Position numbers and translations under genes: made by a program
Assembly (NCBI RefSeq): GCF_901709675.1
Contig: NC_051098.1
Location: 10,355,000-10,418,999, forward strand
Direction: 5' to 3'
Source of the DNA: Syngnathus acus
Lineage: Eukaryota; Chordata; Actinopteri; Syngnathiformes; Syngnathidae
Length of the DNA: 64,000 nt
The notes under the pieces: generated by a model
The model's database searches: none
Seen by the model: the letters and a program-made list of their open reading frames with translations, nothing else
What the model was told of the DNA's origin: nothing
Shown here: positions 39,401-52,701 of the stretch, one piece after another
Numbering within the stretch: position 1 is the stretch's first letter
Layout of the letters: every line of letters begins with the position of its first letter

Positions 39401-42400
39401 CTCCCTGGCCGTGCATTTTTGTTTGCGCAAGTCTCAGACTTGTGTGTTCATGTCATGTATTCACGTGACAGTGTTTACCAGCTTAAATAATGTTTAAAAT
39501 AAAAGAAGTTATTTTAAAAAAAATATATGTAATGATAAATAAAATTCATTAACTGTGACCTGGCATAGCAAAATGAGTAGGAACTCACAGGTAGATTTCA
39601 AGATATGAGGCAATACTGTACTGGTACAGTATGTCAAACTTCTACCTTGTTCAATAAGTCACACAGTGTCCTTTGAAATAATGGTGTGGTGTTGTATGCA
39701 GCATCCTTGGACTTTTTATTTTCTTGCTATCCACACATGGAATTTGCTGTCGACTTTTGACCCATCCCGACATAGGCACGCATCCGAGAGGGAGTGTGTT
39801 ATATTTACCTCTGTTTTTATCTGTGGTAATGATGTAATGAGGAATAACGTAGGGTAGTGCAATGGTTGGATTATCATTGGAAGGCGGAGATCTTTTTTTT
39901 GGTTTTGTTTTATAAACCTGATGATTTTGGAAATATGGGTCACTGCGTGTCATTTTGCCATGCTGGGTCACAATTGATAAACAGTCATTTCTCACATCCC
40001 CATTTGCTGACAGTTTACTGTTGATCTGACTCGTGCTCTGTTAAGCACATTTCACCATCTGGACAAAACCATAACATGAAACTGCTGATATCCACTAGGA
40101 ACCTTGTGCAGAGTCAAAAATGAGACTGGCTAAACCATCTTTTTTGGGGGGGAAAAGAAAAAAAAAGTCCAAGCCTCTCTAAGAAGAGGGATAATTAACT
40201 GTGCATAGTGTATTATATTCAAATAAAGCACACAGTTACCTTGCCTTCTTGCAGTTGCTTAATAAAATATTAAATGTTTCCCCAAATCTAAAATGTGTGA
40301 AACCTGTTCCACCAATTGTCTTCCATGGCAGGCATTATGGTTTATTCCATGTTGATAAAATCCCTGCTTAAAGCTGTAGTGTTGGCACAATTGTTTTACC
40401 ATACAACCCCATAATGACAACACCCAACATTTTTTCTTTTTTGAAATGCAGTTGCGAGTAAGTCAGCAGTTCTGAGTGTGAAGTGACCATTTAACCTTTA
40501 CAAGGGTATTGCATACAGAGGGCCTCGGGATAACAACTGTCGCGGGCATGGCACGAGAAAACAAACATTTTCTGCCATATTTAGAAAATTTCCATTTGAC
40601 TAGTTCATATTTAGCCTCTGAGTTGTTCTAGACCAAATGCCAAGGTTACAAACACCGTTTACATAGATGGACGACTGTGTCACAAGGTACTACGGTACTT
40701 ACCATTTTTCATTTAATCTTCTTATAGCTAAAACGTGTGCATTGTAATTTCGATTTTACTACTGCATTATGGCGCGTTTCTACTTGAGATTACCTCATCA
40801 TAAGAACAGAACGCCATCGTAAACCAAGGACCCCCTGTATACAAGGTAATACTATATTAAAAAATGCGCGTAGAATTCAGGTCTTCAGGCCTAATGCATG
40901 CTGTTTGATTTGAGGTTTAATGGATGAAGTTGTGTTCCATGTTACAAAACATTTAAAGTACCTTAGGTGCAGTGGCACTGTGCAACTTACCCCATTCCAG
41001 GATGTCCGCCTCTTCCACCACGATCATAGCCACCACGGTCATAGCCACCACTGCGGTCATAACCGCCACGCTCGTAACCGCCTCGGTCGTAGCCGCCACG
41101 GTCGTACCCGCCGCGACCTCGGCCTCTGTAACCACCGCCTCCTTCTGGTCGGTCTCCTTGGTCACGGCCATACCGGCTACCCTGTCCACCACTTTCGCCT
41201 ACCATATTGACAGAAAGACAATTGAGACCCACTGTTCTTCAGCAACACGAAAATCTACGAATACAGTGACTTCTTTACCTTCACTCCATCTTCCGTAACC
41301 ACTGCCACCACCTGCACCAGCTTGTCCCTGGGCACTGAATGATCCTTGTTGGCCAAAGCTCTCTCCACTTTGCCCTTGAGCACCATATGTCGCCGATTGC
41401 CCAAATGACTTCTCGCTGTACAATGACACAAAGACATCCGTTAACAAAAAGCGAAGGTTAGCTTCACCTCATGTATAACGGAATGTGAATAAATAAAAAC
41501 AATCAATCTTGTTCAACTTTTGTGTTATTAACAGGCTCACCCAGCTGAATCCTGGCCAAAACTATCAAAAGACTGTTGCTGCCCATAACCTGCCTGGGAC
41601 TGGCCAAATCCCTCTGTCAAATAAAGTCATAAAAAGAAACAATTGTCATCATTTGGTCTTGCACAAAGTCAATTCTGTTTGTACATGAATCATTATACAA
41701 CCCACCTTGTGTGCCAGATGGCTGACCTCCATAAGCACCATAGCTTTGGCCCGCATAAGTACTTCCACCATTTCCTTGACCTTGACCATAACTCTATAAC
41801 ATAAGATCAACGAGATATTAAGTACACAATTGGGTATATATTTAATTAATAATCAAGGGGTAAATGAGATCTTACCTGTCCACTCTGCTGACCACCATAA
41901 GAGCCATAACTGCAAGACAATTGCAAGACAGTTTAATATCCCTAAAGATTTCAAACCTTCACATGAAAAGATGGAAATGGAAACTTACCCCTGTGAGCCA
42001 CCATGCTGTCCATAACCCGAATCTATAAGAGTGGAAAGTTTGATAAATATTCAAATAACAATTAGAAAAGTAGAAAGCTCTTGGTTTTTTCAAATCCTGA
42101 GTCAAGTAAAGCAAAGGCTGAGCACGCCTCCCATCACGCTGTTCCGGTGAAAATGGCGGTCAAAGGCGGCTACGACTAAATCATGGATAGACGATAACGT
42201 TTTCGAACAAAAAACGAACGGATCCCAACGAACTAAGCACCCGGTTCACTGATTGTGCGTGCTGAGATGGAGCGTTGCATATCGGTGCAAATATGGATAT
42301 TCACATTTACGTGTCGACTTTAAACCTTGATACAATGCTGAGTTATAAACAAAGAGACATTCATGCAGCCCATCGGGCGCCTCGGGAAGAACGCCATTAC

Positions 42401-42682
42401 CAGGCATATTTTATATTTAATGGGTATACGCAGGTTGAAAATCGCAGACGAAGTGAAACTAACGAATCTTACTCAACAGAAAGTTAAGAAAGCTAGAATA
42501 CTCGAAACTCATGTAGTTCTGCAATTCAAAAGGACAAACCCAAGAAGTAGACGCACCCCACAACCACCTTAGGCCTCACGGTGGGCAGGCCAGTTATTTA
42601 GTTATTTTCATGTTGAATTCACATGGAATAACTCAATCCAAATGTCATTCAAATATGTAGTGAGATTCTTACCGGTGGCCAT
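36401..42682 (-). CDS. taf15: TAF15, FET-family RNA-binding protein (16 exons, about 451 aa)
   Basis: TAF15 is a nuclear RNA- and DNA-binding protein associated with TFIID and RNA polymerase II. Exons in transcript order: 42682-42673, 42022-41989, 41909-41876, 41793-41706, 41613-41541, 41415-41279, 41198-40991, 38703-38669, 38176-38144, 38025-37916, 37702-37573, 37499-37376, 37301-37239, 37153-37065, 36977-36830, 36440-36401. Domains: a Gly/Ser/Tyr/Gln-rich prion-like N-terminus (1-125, SYGQ repeats); an RGG region with tandem YDRGG (about 145-195); an RRM (about 225-315; [45 protein letters not shown]); a RanBP2-type zinc finger (about 350-382; [20 protein letters not shown]); C-terminal RGG repeats; and a PY-type nuclear localisation end ([10 protein letters not shown]). 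Human TAF15 is longer (about 590 aa), mainly in the C-terminal repeats. The exon 12/13 boundary has an equally in-frame alternative (37380/37308). Next to mmp28, as in human. Confidence 0.95.
37380..37409. repeat. (TCC)n / (GGA)n trinucleotide tract in taf15 exon 12
   Basis: About nine to ten GGA codons in a row encode a glycine run at the exon 12 donor. As a pure trinucleotide run next to a splice site it is a likely length-polymorphic spot. Confidence 0.9.
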
Positions 42683-42960
42683 TATGCTATCCTAAAATCG
42701 GACGGCGTGTTTCTCCAGAGAATCTATTAAAATCACTCGGTGACTATCGAACGCCGCTAGGTTGGGTGCTGGTGCTAGGCCAACCTACTTCACTTCCCTT
42801 ATGGATACTCTTCTTCGCTCACTTCATAAAGGCGTCAGTTATCCAACTTTCTATCGTACTACTGCCACCTACTGCCGAAGATAGGTAGCGCGCACCATAG
42901 CTCATGCCCCATTTCGACACCTTAAGTTTTAGACTTCCAAAACACCAGTATGTATATTGT
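42683..42960 (-). promoter_or_regulatory. taf15 5' flank / promoter
   Basis: This is the sequence upstream of the taf15 ATG on the minus strand. It has several CpGs and no TATA box at a clear distance. Candidate por polyadenylation sites begin at its far edge, so the taf15 promoter must lie within a few hundred bp. Confidence 0.45.
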
Positions 42961-44632
42961 CTTTTTTATTTTAATAAGGGGTTTTAAAGACACAGTTAAA
43001 CCATGGACTGGTCGTCAGCCAAATGCAAGTTACTCATAAATATTGTATAGTAAACATATCTTACAGTGTAAAGCTTATAACCATTACATTACAATAAAGA
43101 AATCAAGATGACAGATTTTCAAATTTTGTTTAATTTACATATTTAGAAAAGGCAGGCCTTGAGATCAAACAATTTCAGAGGAATGAACAAAAGTGACAGT
43201 ACTCAGTAAAGTGTCTCAGCCTGGTTAAAGTACATGAAACATTCAGAAGGAAGAAGAAAAATAGTTGAAGTGATGTTTACAAATCCAATATGTAAGGCAA
43301 TGTTTAGAAGGCACAGGCTGCACTCTAGCTGGCGGGCAGAATGGCATTTTATTCATCTTCAAATCCATACGTCACAAAATTTGTAGGGAACCCACAGAGC
43401 AGGTAGACAGAAATGTTTTCTCTATATTGCGGTGCATAAGCGACTGGACAATATATACATCAGTTGCATTCAAATGTACAACCAGCTACGTTCCAGTGTC
43501 ACTGCCACTGGACAAACCACTTTATAGTATTTTTTTCAGTCAAAAGCATAATAAAAAAAAAAAAAAAAAGAGGCCAGACGCTGTTACTGGTCAAATTTTA
43601 AAATGCTCTAACACTTAACATTGTACTTATACATTCTTATTTTTTAATTGCATGCTGCATGAAATAAAACACAGTAAAGAATCCCCTTTGCATCACCTAC
43701 CTGCATCTCAAGTTAATTACTCATTAAACCAAGCAGTAGAAGTCCCTTGTCAAAACATAAAGCTGAACATTACATCGTACAGTCAGTTAGCATAAAATAT
43801 TTCCCTTAAAATCATCATGTTTTCTCACATGTTTGATAATATTTGTCGCTGAGGGAAACTAATGTATACAGTCAACTCCCGTATACTTGCGGTTTGGCAC
43901 CCGGGAATTAAGATTTTTTTTTTCTCCCCAAATTTGATATATTTCAAAGTTGTTTTTTTCTTTGAAAAAAAAAATCCCCCCTCCCTCCAATTTCCCCATA
44001 TATCACTTACATAAAATGTCTTATCAGTGTTTTTTTTGAAGAATTTTTGGAGGTCTGTAGATAAATTCTCTCTCTCCCCCAATGCATTTCAATGGGCATG
44101 AATTATTCAAAGACTTTCCCCCATAAATAGCGGGGGTCGACTGTAGTGATTATGCTTGCACTCTTTCAAGAGTGTATACAATAAAAACTGTGACTTTGCA
44201 AATTCACTCACTAAAATGCATCATGATAAGATTTGAAACGGTAACTTAATTTGCATGGTGTTCCTTTCCTATTTAAAGTTGAAAGAGTGATGGGAAACCT
44301 TCCTGAGTATTTTGTTACAGCCAGTCAATTTTCACAGCACAGGGGACCAGCAGAGTGCTTTAGGAGGCTGGAGGACAAAGTGCTGGTGATCCAGTCACAC
44401 AATATTTCATAGATGAGTGGTAGGCTAAATCCGTGCAATGGGTTTTCAAAATAACCTGCAGAGGTTGGGCTTCCACCTTTAGCTTCATGAACCAGAATGA
44501 AAATGAAAGAATGTTAAATATTTTCATATTCAGTCACAATAAAATAAGATCTATAAAAAAAAAAAAAAAAAACAACTCCACAAATTAAAAACAACCACTT
44601 GAGTAGTGAGATTAAGGCCGGGCTGGTGAGTT
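42961..44632 (-). other. por 3'UTR and flank
   Basis: This AT-rich stretch follows the por stop. AATAAA on the minus strand occurs at 43348-43353 and 42965-42970, so the 3'UTR may run 1.3-1.7 kb. It contains a MITE-like element at 43867-44145. No coding potential was seen. Confidence 0.5.
43867..44145. mobile_element. MITE-like element, mariner/Tigger-type ends
   Basis: The left end TACAGTCAACTCCCGTATA and the right end CGGGGGTCGACTGTA are inverted relative to each other (right-end complement TACAGTCGACCCCCG). Terminal TA is consistent with Tc1/mariner-superfamily insertion. It is about 280 bp with no transposase and lies within the presumed por 3'UTR. Confidence 0.65.
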
Positions 44633-47600
44633 TTAACTCCACACGTCTTGCGAGTAGCGTCCCTTGGTCATCAGTTTCTTGATGTAGTCTGTGGCCTGCG
44701 TGCGTGTCATGCCTTCAAGCTCTTCTGCTATCTCATAGAAGGCTGTCTGCACATCCTTCGCCATGTTCCTTGCATCCCTGAAATCAACAGTAGCTTAATG
44801 CATATACATCTTTTCATTTCCTATTTTTTTATTATTAAAAAAACAAAAACAAAATAACAAAAATCTGTCAATTATTCAGACCATGAACTAACAATGAATA
44901 AAACATACCCGCAAATGTAGATATGGGCATTTTCTGAGTGAACAAGTTTCCAGATGTCCTCTTTATTTTCCTTCATGAGGTGTTGCACATAAACCTTGAT
45001 TATCGAAAAAAAAAAAGCAAACAAGAAAGCTTTGTATTACAGATAGATATCAAAGGAGAAAGTTTGTACATACAAACTACAATATATAGAAGATTATAGA
45101 CACGCACAGAAACAAACCGCAATATATCATTTCAGGGCCGCAACAAACAATTATTTCAATAATCGATTAATCTGTCGATTATTTTTTCAATTAATCATAT
45201 ACAAAAAAAAAACTTACATCTTGTGTGCTGATTACACAAACTAGAACAAGTCAGACTACAGTCACATGAGACTATGGTTTATTTTACAGTGACTTTTCCA
45301 AGCAAGGGATAGGACCGTCTCAGATTGTACCTTGTGCTCCTGGTCTCGGGAGAAGGCAACATTAAGCCGTGTCAGGGCTTGGTTCGTCTCAGCCTCCTCT
45401 AGCTCCTCTTGGTAAAGATAATCTTCATTCTTATATCTGCAGCCACAGAACAACACTGTATCCCCAACTTCCTTGCCTGTACACACACAGCAGAGACAAA
45501 ACATCAACAATGCGCTCGCTACTTTTCACAACACTTGTCGTTTATTTGACGCTTCTCGATTTTACACAAAGGGCCAAGAGATGTCTTTCGGCTGTGTTAC
45601 CAACTTTTCTACTTACATCAAACACAAACACCAATACCAAGAAATTTAGGCCGTAAAATAAAAAGGAGCATCCAGGTTTGTTATCAGTGTAAAATTCAAA
45701 AGCCAGCATCTGTGATGGTATTGGGGTGTGTTACTGCTCATGGCACATCTGTGAAGGCAAATGACTGACTAGAAAGTTTAGACAACCGAGGCCAGACGAC
45801 AACTATAAATACCTTGCTGTTTGAGCCAGCCCCTCTCCTGGATGAAGCCCATGAAGGGAGCGATTCCCGTCCCAGGACCAATCATGATCACCGGAACGCT
45901 GGCCTTGAAGGGTAGGCGGAACTGAGACTTGCGGATGTACATGGGAACGGTAGATTTGTGGCCATTGTCGGTGACCAGTTTATTCTTCAGCCAGTTAGTG
46001 GCCACTCCCTTGTTAATACGGTTCGTCTTGGTCTTGTATTCCACCACCACGGCGCAAATGTGGACGCTGTTCGGGTGAACCTGTGGCACAGAGAAGGTAC
46101 AATTTGTGCATAGAAAGAAAGTGCTGCACTCATTTAGTTATTAAAAAAGGGACTTACTTTAGAGGAGGAGGCGATGGAGTAATAGCGAGCCTGGAGACGA
46201 GGCATTAGCTCGCACAGGTGGTCAATGGGGGGCTTTAAAGAGGGCATGTCCTCCAGAATGGCAAGAATGTTTCTGCAGGGCTCCAACACCCAACTCTGGT
46301 AGAGTGCCTGAAAAGAAACAAAAACACAACGCTGAATAAAGAATGACTAAAACTATTTTATTCAATCGCCATTGAGCTGGGTATTTTAAAAGGTCCCACA
46401 TGAATTTGAACCTTTAAAAAAAATAAAACGCACTGACCTTGCCCTGAGGAGAGGAAGAGGCCATTTTGCGCATATTCTCCTGTTCTTTGGGGTCCGAAGC
46501 ATACTGTGCCAGCTCATAGAGGACATTAGTACGAGGAGGGTGCGTGATGTCGAGGTAGTGAGTCAGAGCTGTGCGGTACGTTGTTGGGCAGGGGAATGGG
46601 TGCTTCTTATTGGACTCCTCTGAAAAGCCAAGATTTGATATGCATACATTAGTTATACATTCAGAATGAACAACACACAATTGCAGCATTTACAAGTGCA
46701 GATAACAGAGGAATCTTTCATGACGGACTGAAGGGAGGAGCAAATTTCAATGCCAACATACCATCAAGGTTGTTCAGAGAGATAACCACATCAAGGTCCA
46801 CACCAAGGACTTGTCCCAACTTATTCACCAAAGCTGCATCATTAGTGGGGAAAACAGCCACATGGTCTCCCGACTCATATCTGCAATCGCGTAATATCAC
46901 ATTAGACTTTGGCCATATGATAGAAACATGAGAAGCATTCCGTTTTATCAGCTTCATTTAAGCAGTACTGTGTACTCATCAAGCGCAAATCTCACCTGAT
47001 CTTGGAGCCTGAAATGTCTAATTCAAGGTGCATCAGATGCCTCTGACCACCTTTGTTGAGTTGACGGTTGACAGTGACTGGGGCCAAAAAGGGATTTTTA
47101 GAATCATACGGCCTGTGAATTAGAGTACACAAATTTAGCCATACTGTAATGATAAAAAAAAGACATGTTAAATCACAAGTTACATTTTCCTCTTGGTTTG
47201 ATCTCAACGTGCAACACATTTTATTGTACATATTTTGTCCACTAGGAGGCAGCAGTCCTTTAATGACCTGCAGTAAACTTTGCTGAAGGCTGATTTTTCT
47301 GCTACAGTACTTACGGCTTCTGGACCTCAAAACTCTTCAGACGGCCAATCTCTCCAGTGAACACTTTATTCATGTTGATGTCAGGGTGATCCTTCAGCTC
47401 ATACTGCCGGATGCTAGGAGACCAAACAGTACTTCAAGTTATACTTTACATGAACTTAAAAAACTTTTTTTTTCACAAACAATTGACAATCATGCACACA
47501 CAAAAGGGATCAATTGTTTCTATTGTGACATTATGTGATAAGATAAGGTACATTTTACCTGTAACAATCAAGTCAAAAGAACAGGAACATTAAAAAACAA

Positions 47601-50600
47601 AAATGTTACCTTGAGTCATCTCCCAAGGCTTCCACTCCAAAGTGCTCACAGACAGCTGGCCAAAACTGCTCTCGCCACGAGACAAAGTCCTCCTCCAAAC
47701 TGAGAGAAAAACAAAGAAATAACAGGCAAGTCAAAGTTAGAAGTTGGATTCGGTCAAAAATATTCCTAATAATTATTTCTGAAATCTAAACCCTTAACAC
47801 CATCACAAATGGAAAGGAATGATTTTTTTCCTCACTTACTTGCCATCATCATCTCCTAAACCAAGGTCAAAGATGCGCTTGGCCCCAAGTTCCTCCAATC
47901 TTTTGTCCACGTATTTCCCCATGGCATTATAATGCTCATACGTTTTGTTGCCCAAAGAAAATACCTGCAAAAAAAAAAAAAAATTCCCATCAGGCATTGA
48001 AATTGGCGTCTTTGCAAGGCATTACCTTGGTCTCTGTTTTGTTCTCCAATATACTGTACATAATAGTGTTGCTCTGAAAACAGTGGTGCTCATTATGGTA
48101 GGTTCTGTCAGTTATTTCATGTAAATTACCAGTAATTTGTACTTGCATGAAAAATGCAAATAAAATGAATGAATGCTTGCCGTATATGCCTGTGATTATT
48201 CTCTGGCTGTTCTCAGTCTGGTCCACTGGGGTACACATAAAACATTCTGATCAAAGCAGCCTGATGCAGCTCCACTAATAAATACTGTACTCACAAACAG
48301 CTATGTTTTTAAAAACATTAAATGGAAGTCTGAAATGCATAACTTACATTGATATGCAACTTGAAAGCCCAAAAAGTAATAATTCAACGTAAGAAATGTA
48401 GAAGGACATTTAAATTATGGCTAATTAAATCTCATGTACTGCTATAAAGATGAAAAACGTCAAGCCACTCCAAATTTAACAGTAACACGAGTTTAGAAAA
48501 TGATTGTGGTTGGAGTGACTATAAATCCAATGTATCCCTCTCAATGGGCTAAAAACAATTGTCCGTGCTCAGTAGGAAATGGTTTGAATTCTTCACAGAG
48601 TAACCCTAGAGACAAACAGAAACAACGGTAGCAACATTCGGCAACTTCAGAGTTGGGCAAAAACAGAATCGCCCTTTAAAAAGACATTAGCATGCCAGTT
48701 CATACTTGACTATACTGCACTATGATAAACCTCACCGTGTAGTTGAGTCCGGAGAGGTCTTCGTCATCATTTTCCTGCAGCCAGTCGTAAAAATCCTGGG
48801 CATTATCTGTCGGGTCTCCTTCTCCATAGGTGGCCATGCAGAATATGGCTAGCGAGTTTTTGATCTCAGACAAACGAGACAGTTCACCCTGAAGAACATG
48901 ACAAAAGTGTTAAGTAAGTCTCCACTGCTGAAATGCATTAAAAAAAAAAAAAAGAAAAAGAAAAAAGAAAAAAAAAAGAACATGTTGTATCCTGTTTTAA
49001 GTTACCATTTCATATTCCTCTGGATCAGCAGCCATTCCTTTCATGCCGTAACGCTGAGCATCTCTGGAGAGTCTGTTGGCAAACTCCTCTGCTGTGCCAG
49101 TCTGGGAGCCATAGAACACAATGATGTTCTTTCCCTGAGGGAGACAATAGACAGGAGGGGAAAAAAAGTTGTGATGAACCGAAAATAAATCGACCACTTC
49201 AATACACTCCTGCATTATTACCAACAAATTCGCCAATACTTTAATCTACAACACCAATTCACTGTGACATTGTTGGAAAGAACAGAACTTACCGTTTTCT
49301 TCATTTTCTCGATGAAACTCGTTTCTCTTGTTGTGGGTGCTCTGGAGAAGACAAAATGTTAAAATAGTAAAGCAGATTTCATATTAAGCTTTGTTTGTAA
49401 CCATGATTTCATGACATTTGACTTGTATTTATATTGCGTTACAGTGTCCCAATGAGTTTGGTGAGCCTATAAGAAACATGACACAGTCTGTGCTCAAAAT
49501 GCTGCAAAGAAATTGACCCACTGAGCATCAAGGTCCTCACCCTGCCAGCTAGCCAGCCTCTCAATGGTCACACAGGTCATGTTCTCCTCTTTCAGTCACA
49601 TCATTCATGTGCTTTCCTGCACTATTATCTCCCCCTTGGGATTGTGGTGCTACAAAAATATGCAACTTGTTTGTGCCGCTCTTCAAGTCATTTTCCCTTA
49701 AAAACTTCCCCATTAATCACATACAATCATTCATCAGGCAAACTACAACAACATTGAACACTAACGTGAGTAACGAAACGTGAAGATGTTCATGATTTAG
49801 CTGTCAACGGAATATATAGAGCTATCATACACTGCTCGCTCATATGTAGCCGACAGCCCCGCTAAGCCAGACAACTGTAAACGTAAGAAACCGATTAGAA
49901 TTCAAGCGAGAGAATCTGATGCCAAACACGCCATAAAACAGTCTCCCGTGGTTAACACTTGTACTCTGGAGCAAAGATAACTCCAGATGGAAATCTAAAA
50001 GCAGACGTTTGCCCCCGAGCTCAAGCATTCCTGTCAGATCTAATAGAGAGTCAAAGAACATAAACGGATGGTCTTGGAAATGTCTGCATCAAAAGCAGCA
50101 AACCTGAGCGCATTGAAAACACACAGCAATCTCGTAAGAAAGTCTTAAAGCAGAGTTTTTTTGTGCAATAGCCATCTCAAATATTATTCTTCCATGCCCC
50201 CCCCCTCTTTGACATTCTTGTGTCTTTCTGTCACGAAATGAAATAGAAATGCAGCACATATGAAAGTTACAGGATGGTTTGAAGTTAATTGTCCGATGTA
50301 TAATGACGCACTTTCAAACACTTACTGTGAGCCACTTATGACGTAAAACGAGCTCATTGACCCATGCGGCGTGGTGACGGTGTCAGGCCAACCTTTTCTA
50401 TTTCTTTTTTTTTAGGTGACTCATTACTGGTGTTCAACTGAACACTGCAATTAGTGGTTAAAAAAAGCAATTGAATGATTATTTCATATCGCTTTCTGGA
50501 AACACTGGGTCCTTTTTTAATCCATTATCGGCACTTCTCGCGGCTAACGTGCACCGTTTGATAGGCAAGCAGGTTACTGACCTCTCGGCAGCATCTCTCC

Positions 50601-52698
50601 TGTCTTCTGGCAGGGAGAAAACACAGCCCATGGCATGTAGCCCTGTGGCTCAGCACAGCCACGATCACCGCCGGCTAGGCACCGTGAGCCGCCACGCTCC
50701 GTCTTTAATAGCAGGATGTCAACACTCGGCAGCCTCCAGCAGACAAAAAAACGAGCCCAGTCCGAGGAAGACACTCAAAAGCGGTCTGCTTTCACCTCAG
50801 AGGCTCCGGTGTTATCTGAACTCGGCCTCTTCCTGTGCTGCTCTGTGAATCCAGTCTGTTTCTCATACTCAGCCGCACGGCACATGCACGCTGCAGCCAC
50901 ACTGTCAGTGTCTGAACACAATGGTGGGAAACTGACTTTCCCATAAAATGTAGCAAAAGCTGCAGACCCACACTTTTGACTCACACCAGCACACACTGAA
51001 CCACTTCTGGGGCTGAAAAGCCTTCCCCCTCTGGCCCGCCCCCTTTTCCTCTCCGGCCTGAAAGGTGTTAGGCACGAAAAAGTCTACAAGATCCATTCTC
51101 AGGATTTTGGCTCGTCAACTAAGCAAAGCCACTCCTCCGTGGACCACTAAAAAAGGGGGGAAAGAGCTGAATGGTAGGTTTCGGTCCCCCGCCCCCACAT
51201 CACTGGAGGAGAGAGGGGAATGCCATTGCTATGGCAACCTCATTTATCATAAAAGGATTCCGTTTGTGACAAGGCCCAATAGCAGAGGACCTCATCGAAC
51301 GCACATACACAAAAGAATAAGCAAGGGGAGAGGGGAAAGATTGAGGGGAAAAGTAAGTCAGGGTGAAGAAAGGGTCTCTTGTTTTTTGCCCAAATTTTGT
51401 AAAGGCCTCACAAAAGAAGCTCGGCTGGCAACTTTCGCATGATTTCAGGGCCAAAAAACAAAAGCGCAGGAAATACAGGGAGACTACGCCTCCTCCAAAA
51501 CAGTTGGGTAATCGCCGCGCTCTTAAGTGGGAGAGCAGACCATCCTTGCTCGCGCTCGTGTCATTTTATGCGCCCTTCCTGCAGCCCCTCCCCTCCACAG
51601 ATGGACAAAAAAGTAACCAAATGCTTCCTGATGGTCATTCCGCTCGTGACCGACAAAGTCGAAAGCTCACAAACTCGACAGTTCTTTCGGTGACGAAACC
51701 TCAAGCACTCAAAGAGCATACTTTTGGGTGGTTAAGTCATTTGTGTTGTGGTTGGGGAGGGTCTACAAACGCAGCCAGTTCCTTTAGAGTTCAGTGGAAA
51801 CAAACCGAGCTTCCATCCCTCGTCTGCTGTGACGTAAGGAGGGAACAATCCAGGGAAAGCTTTGACATAAGGGGAAGGGGGGTCGACAGACCCAAAGTCA
51901 AGAAAGATGAGCTGAAAGCTGAAGGCAAATGTTTAAGCTTAACGCGACATGAAAGCTGAAGGCAAATGTTTAAGCTTAACGTGCGAGAACTCCGACGTGT
52001 ACTGAATTGATGACACAATGAGACAATTTGGGTTCCAAAACAAACACAGGCCTGAAGTGCTTCCATGTGGATGTTTCCTTCAGGAACAGGAAATGACCAC
52101 GACGAAGTGGAAACGGATCAATTTTGATAAGACTTTCAGATCAGTGAGCCGCCTGAATGAGATAAATCCGACTTTCCTCCGATGCAGCGTGTCTCCCCTC
52201 ACAGTTCTTGTGCAACTTTTCTTCTAATGTCACTTGTTAAAACAATTATGGGACAGTCCTATAGCTTGATTGCAGTTTGCACTGTTTGTGCAACCAGTTC
52301 AATCATCTACCAACCATGACCCCACTGTACTCATTTAAACAGATTTTCTGATGACATTTCGAACTACTGAAGCAGATGATCATCACAGTCATGAAACATT
52401 AACAAAAATGTAGTGGATGTTCTTTTGAAAGAGTTTTTTTTTTTTTTTTTGCTCCACCACAGGAAACACTACTACTTGATAATACTCTCAAAATGTTTAA
52501 AGAACTCATGTTGACTCACATTGTTTCAAGTTTCTTAAATTCAGGGATGGGTTCGGGTTTCTTGCGGGACATGAACCAATAGATGACAAGGCCAACGATC
52601 AGAGAGAAGAGGAAGAGGTCGAGGTTGCTGAAAAGAGGCTCGTCCTCGTCGGCCATGGGTTCTGTTTGGGTGGCGGTGGTGGGGTCCATGTCTGCCAT
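44633..52698 (-). CDS. por: NADPH-cytochrome P450 reductase (15 coding exons, 678 aa)
   Basis: POR passes electrons from NADPH through FAD and FMN to microsomal P450s. Exons in transcript order: 52698-52520, 49341-49293, 49134-49006, 48888-48736, 47964-47840, 47699-47610, 47413-47315, 47112-46996, 46880-46762, 46619-46438, 46307-46158, 46080-45813, 45476-45331, 44994-44909, 44777-44633 (2037 nt). An N-terminal membrane anchor lies at about residues 28-43 ([16 protein letters not shown]). The FMN-binding flavodoxin domain shows [11 protein letters not shown] (84-94) and [19 protein letters not shown] (from 138). The FAD domain shows [10 protein letters not shown] (455-464). The NADPH domain shows [32 protein letters not shown] and FSRDQEHK. 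The C-terminus ends DVWS, with the conserved penultimate Trp. Length equals the family norm. A non-coding first exon lies upstream at about 54967-55015. The order with tmem120a matches human 7q11.23. Confidence 0.98.
45127..45215. repeat. Fish transposon fragment (hAT-like) in a por intron
   Basis: GGGCCGCAACAAACAATTAT followed by AATCGATTAATCTGTCGATT matches a very common fish dispersed repeat, usually considered hAT-derived. Only about 90 bp is present. Confidence 0.5.
49342..52519 (-). other. por intron 1 (between first two coding exons)
   Basis: This 3.2-kb intron contains a visibly GC-richer segment (about 50540-51900) with several overlapping ORFs on both strands, up to 198 codons. None shows family similarity, splice-consistent extension or a conserved motif. 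A 37-bp direct repeat lies at 51913-51982. An alternative promoter is possible but unproven. Confidence 0.5.
51913..51982. repeat. 37-bp direct tandem duplication
   Basis: TGAAAGCTGAAGGCAAATGT followed by TTAAGCTTAACG occurs at 51913 and again at 51950, a 37-bp offset. The copies are nearly identical, which implies a recent duplication. Confidence 0.95.
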
Positions 52699-52701
52699 CC
52701 T

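Noticed and set aside
40920-41298. His/Arg-rich and Thr/Ala-rich plus-strand ORFs
   Set aside because: They are antisense shadows of the YDRGG repeats of taf15 exons 6 and 7.
51363-51959. 198-codon plus-strand ORF in por intron 1
   Set aside because: No recognisable domain or splice context, and other long frames overlap it on both strands. Treated as a GC-content effect and noted only as part of the island.
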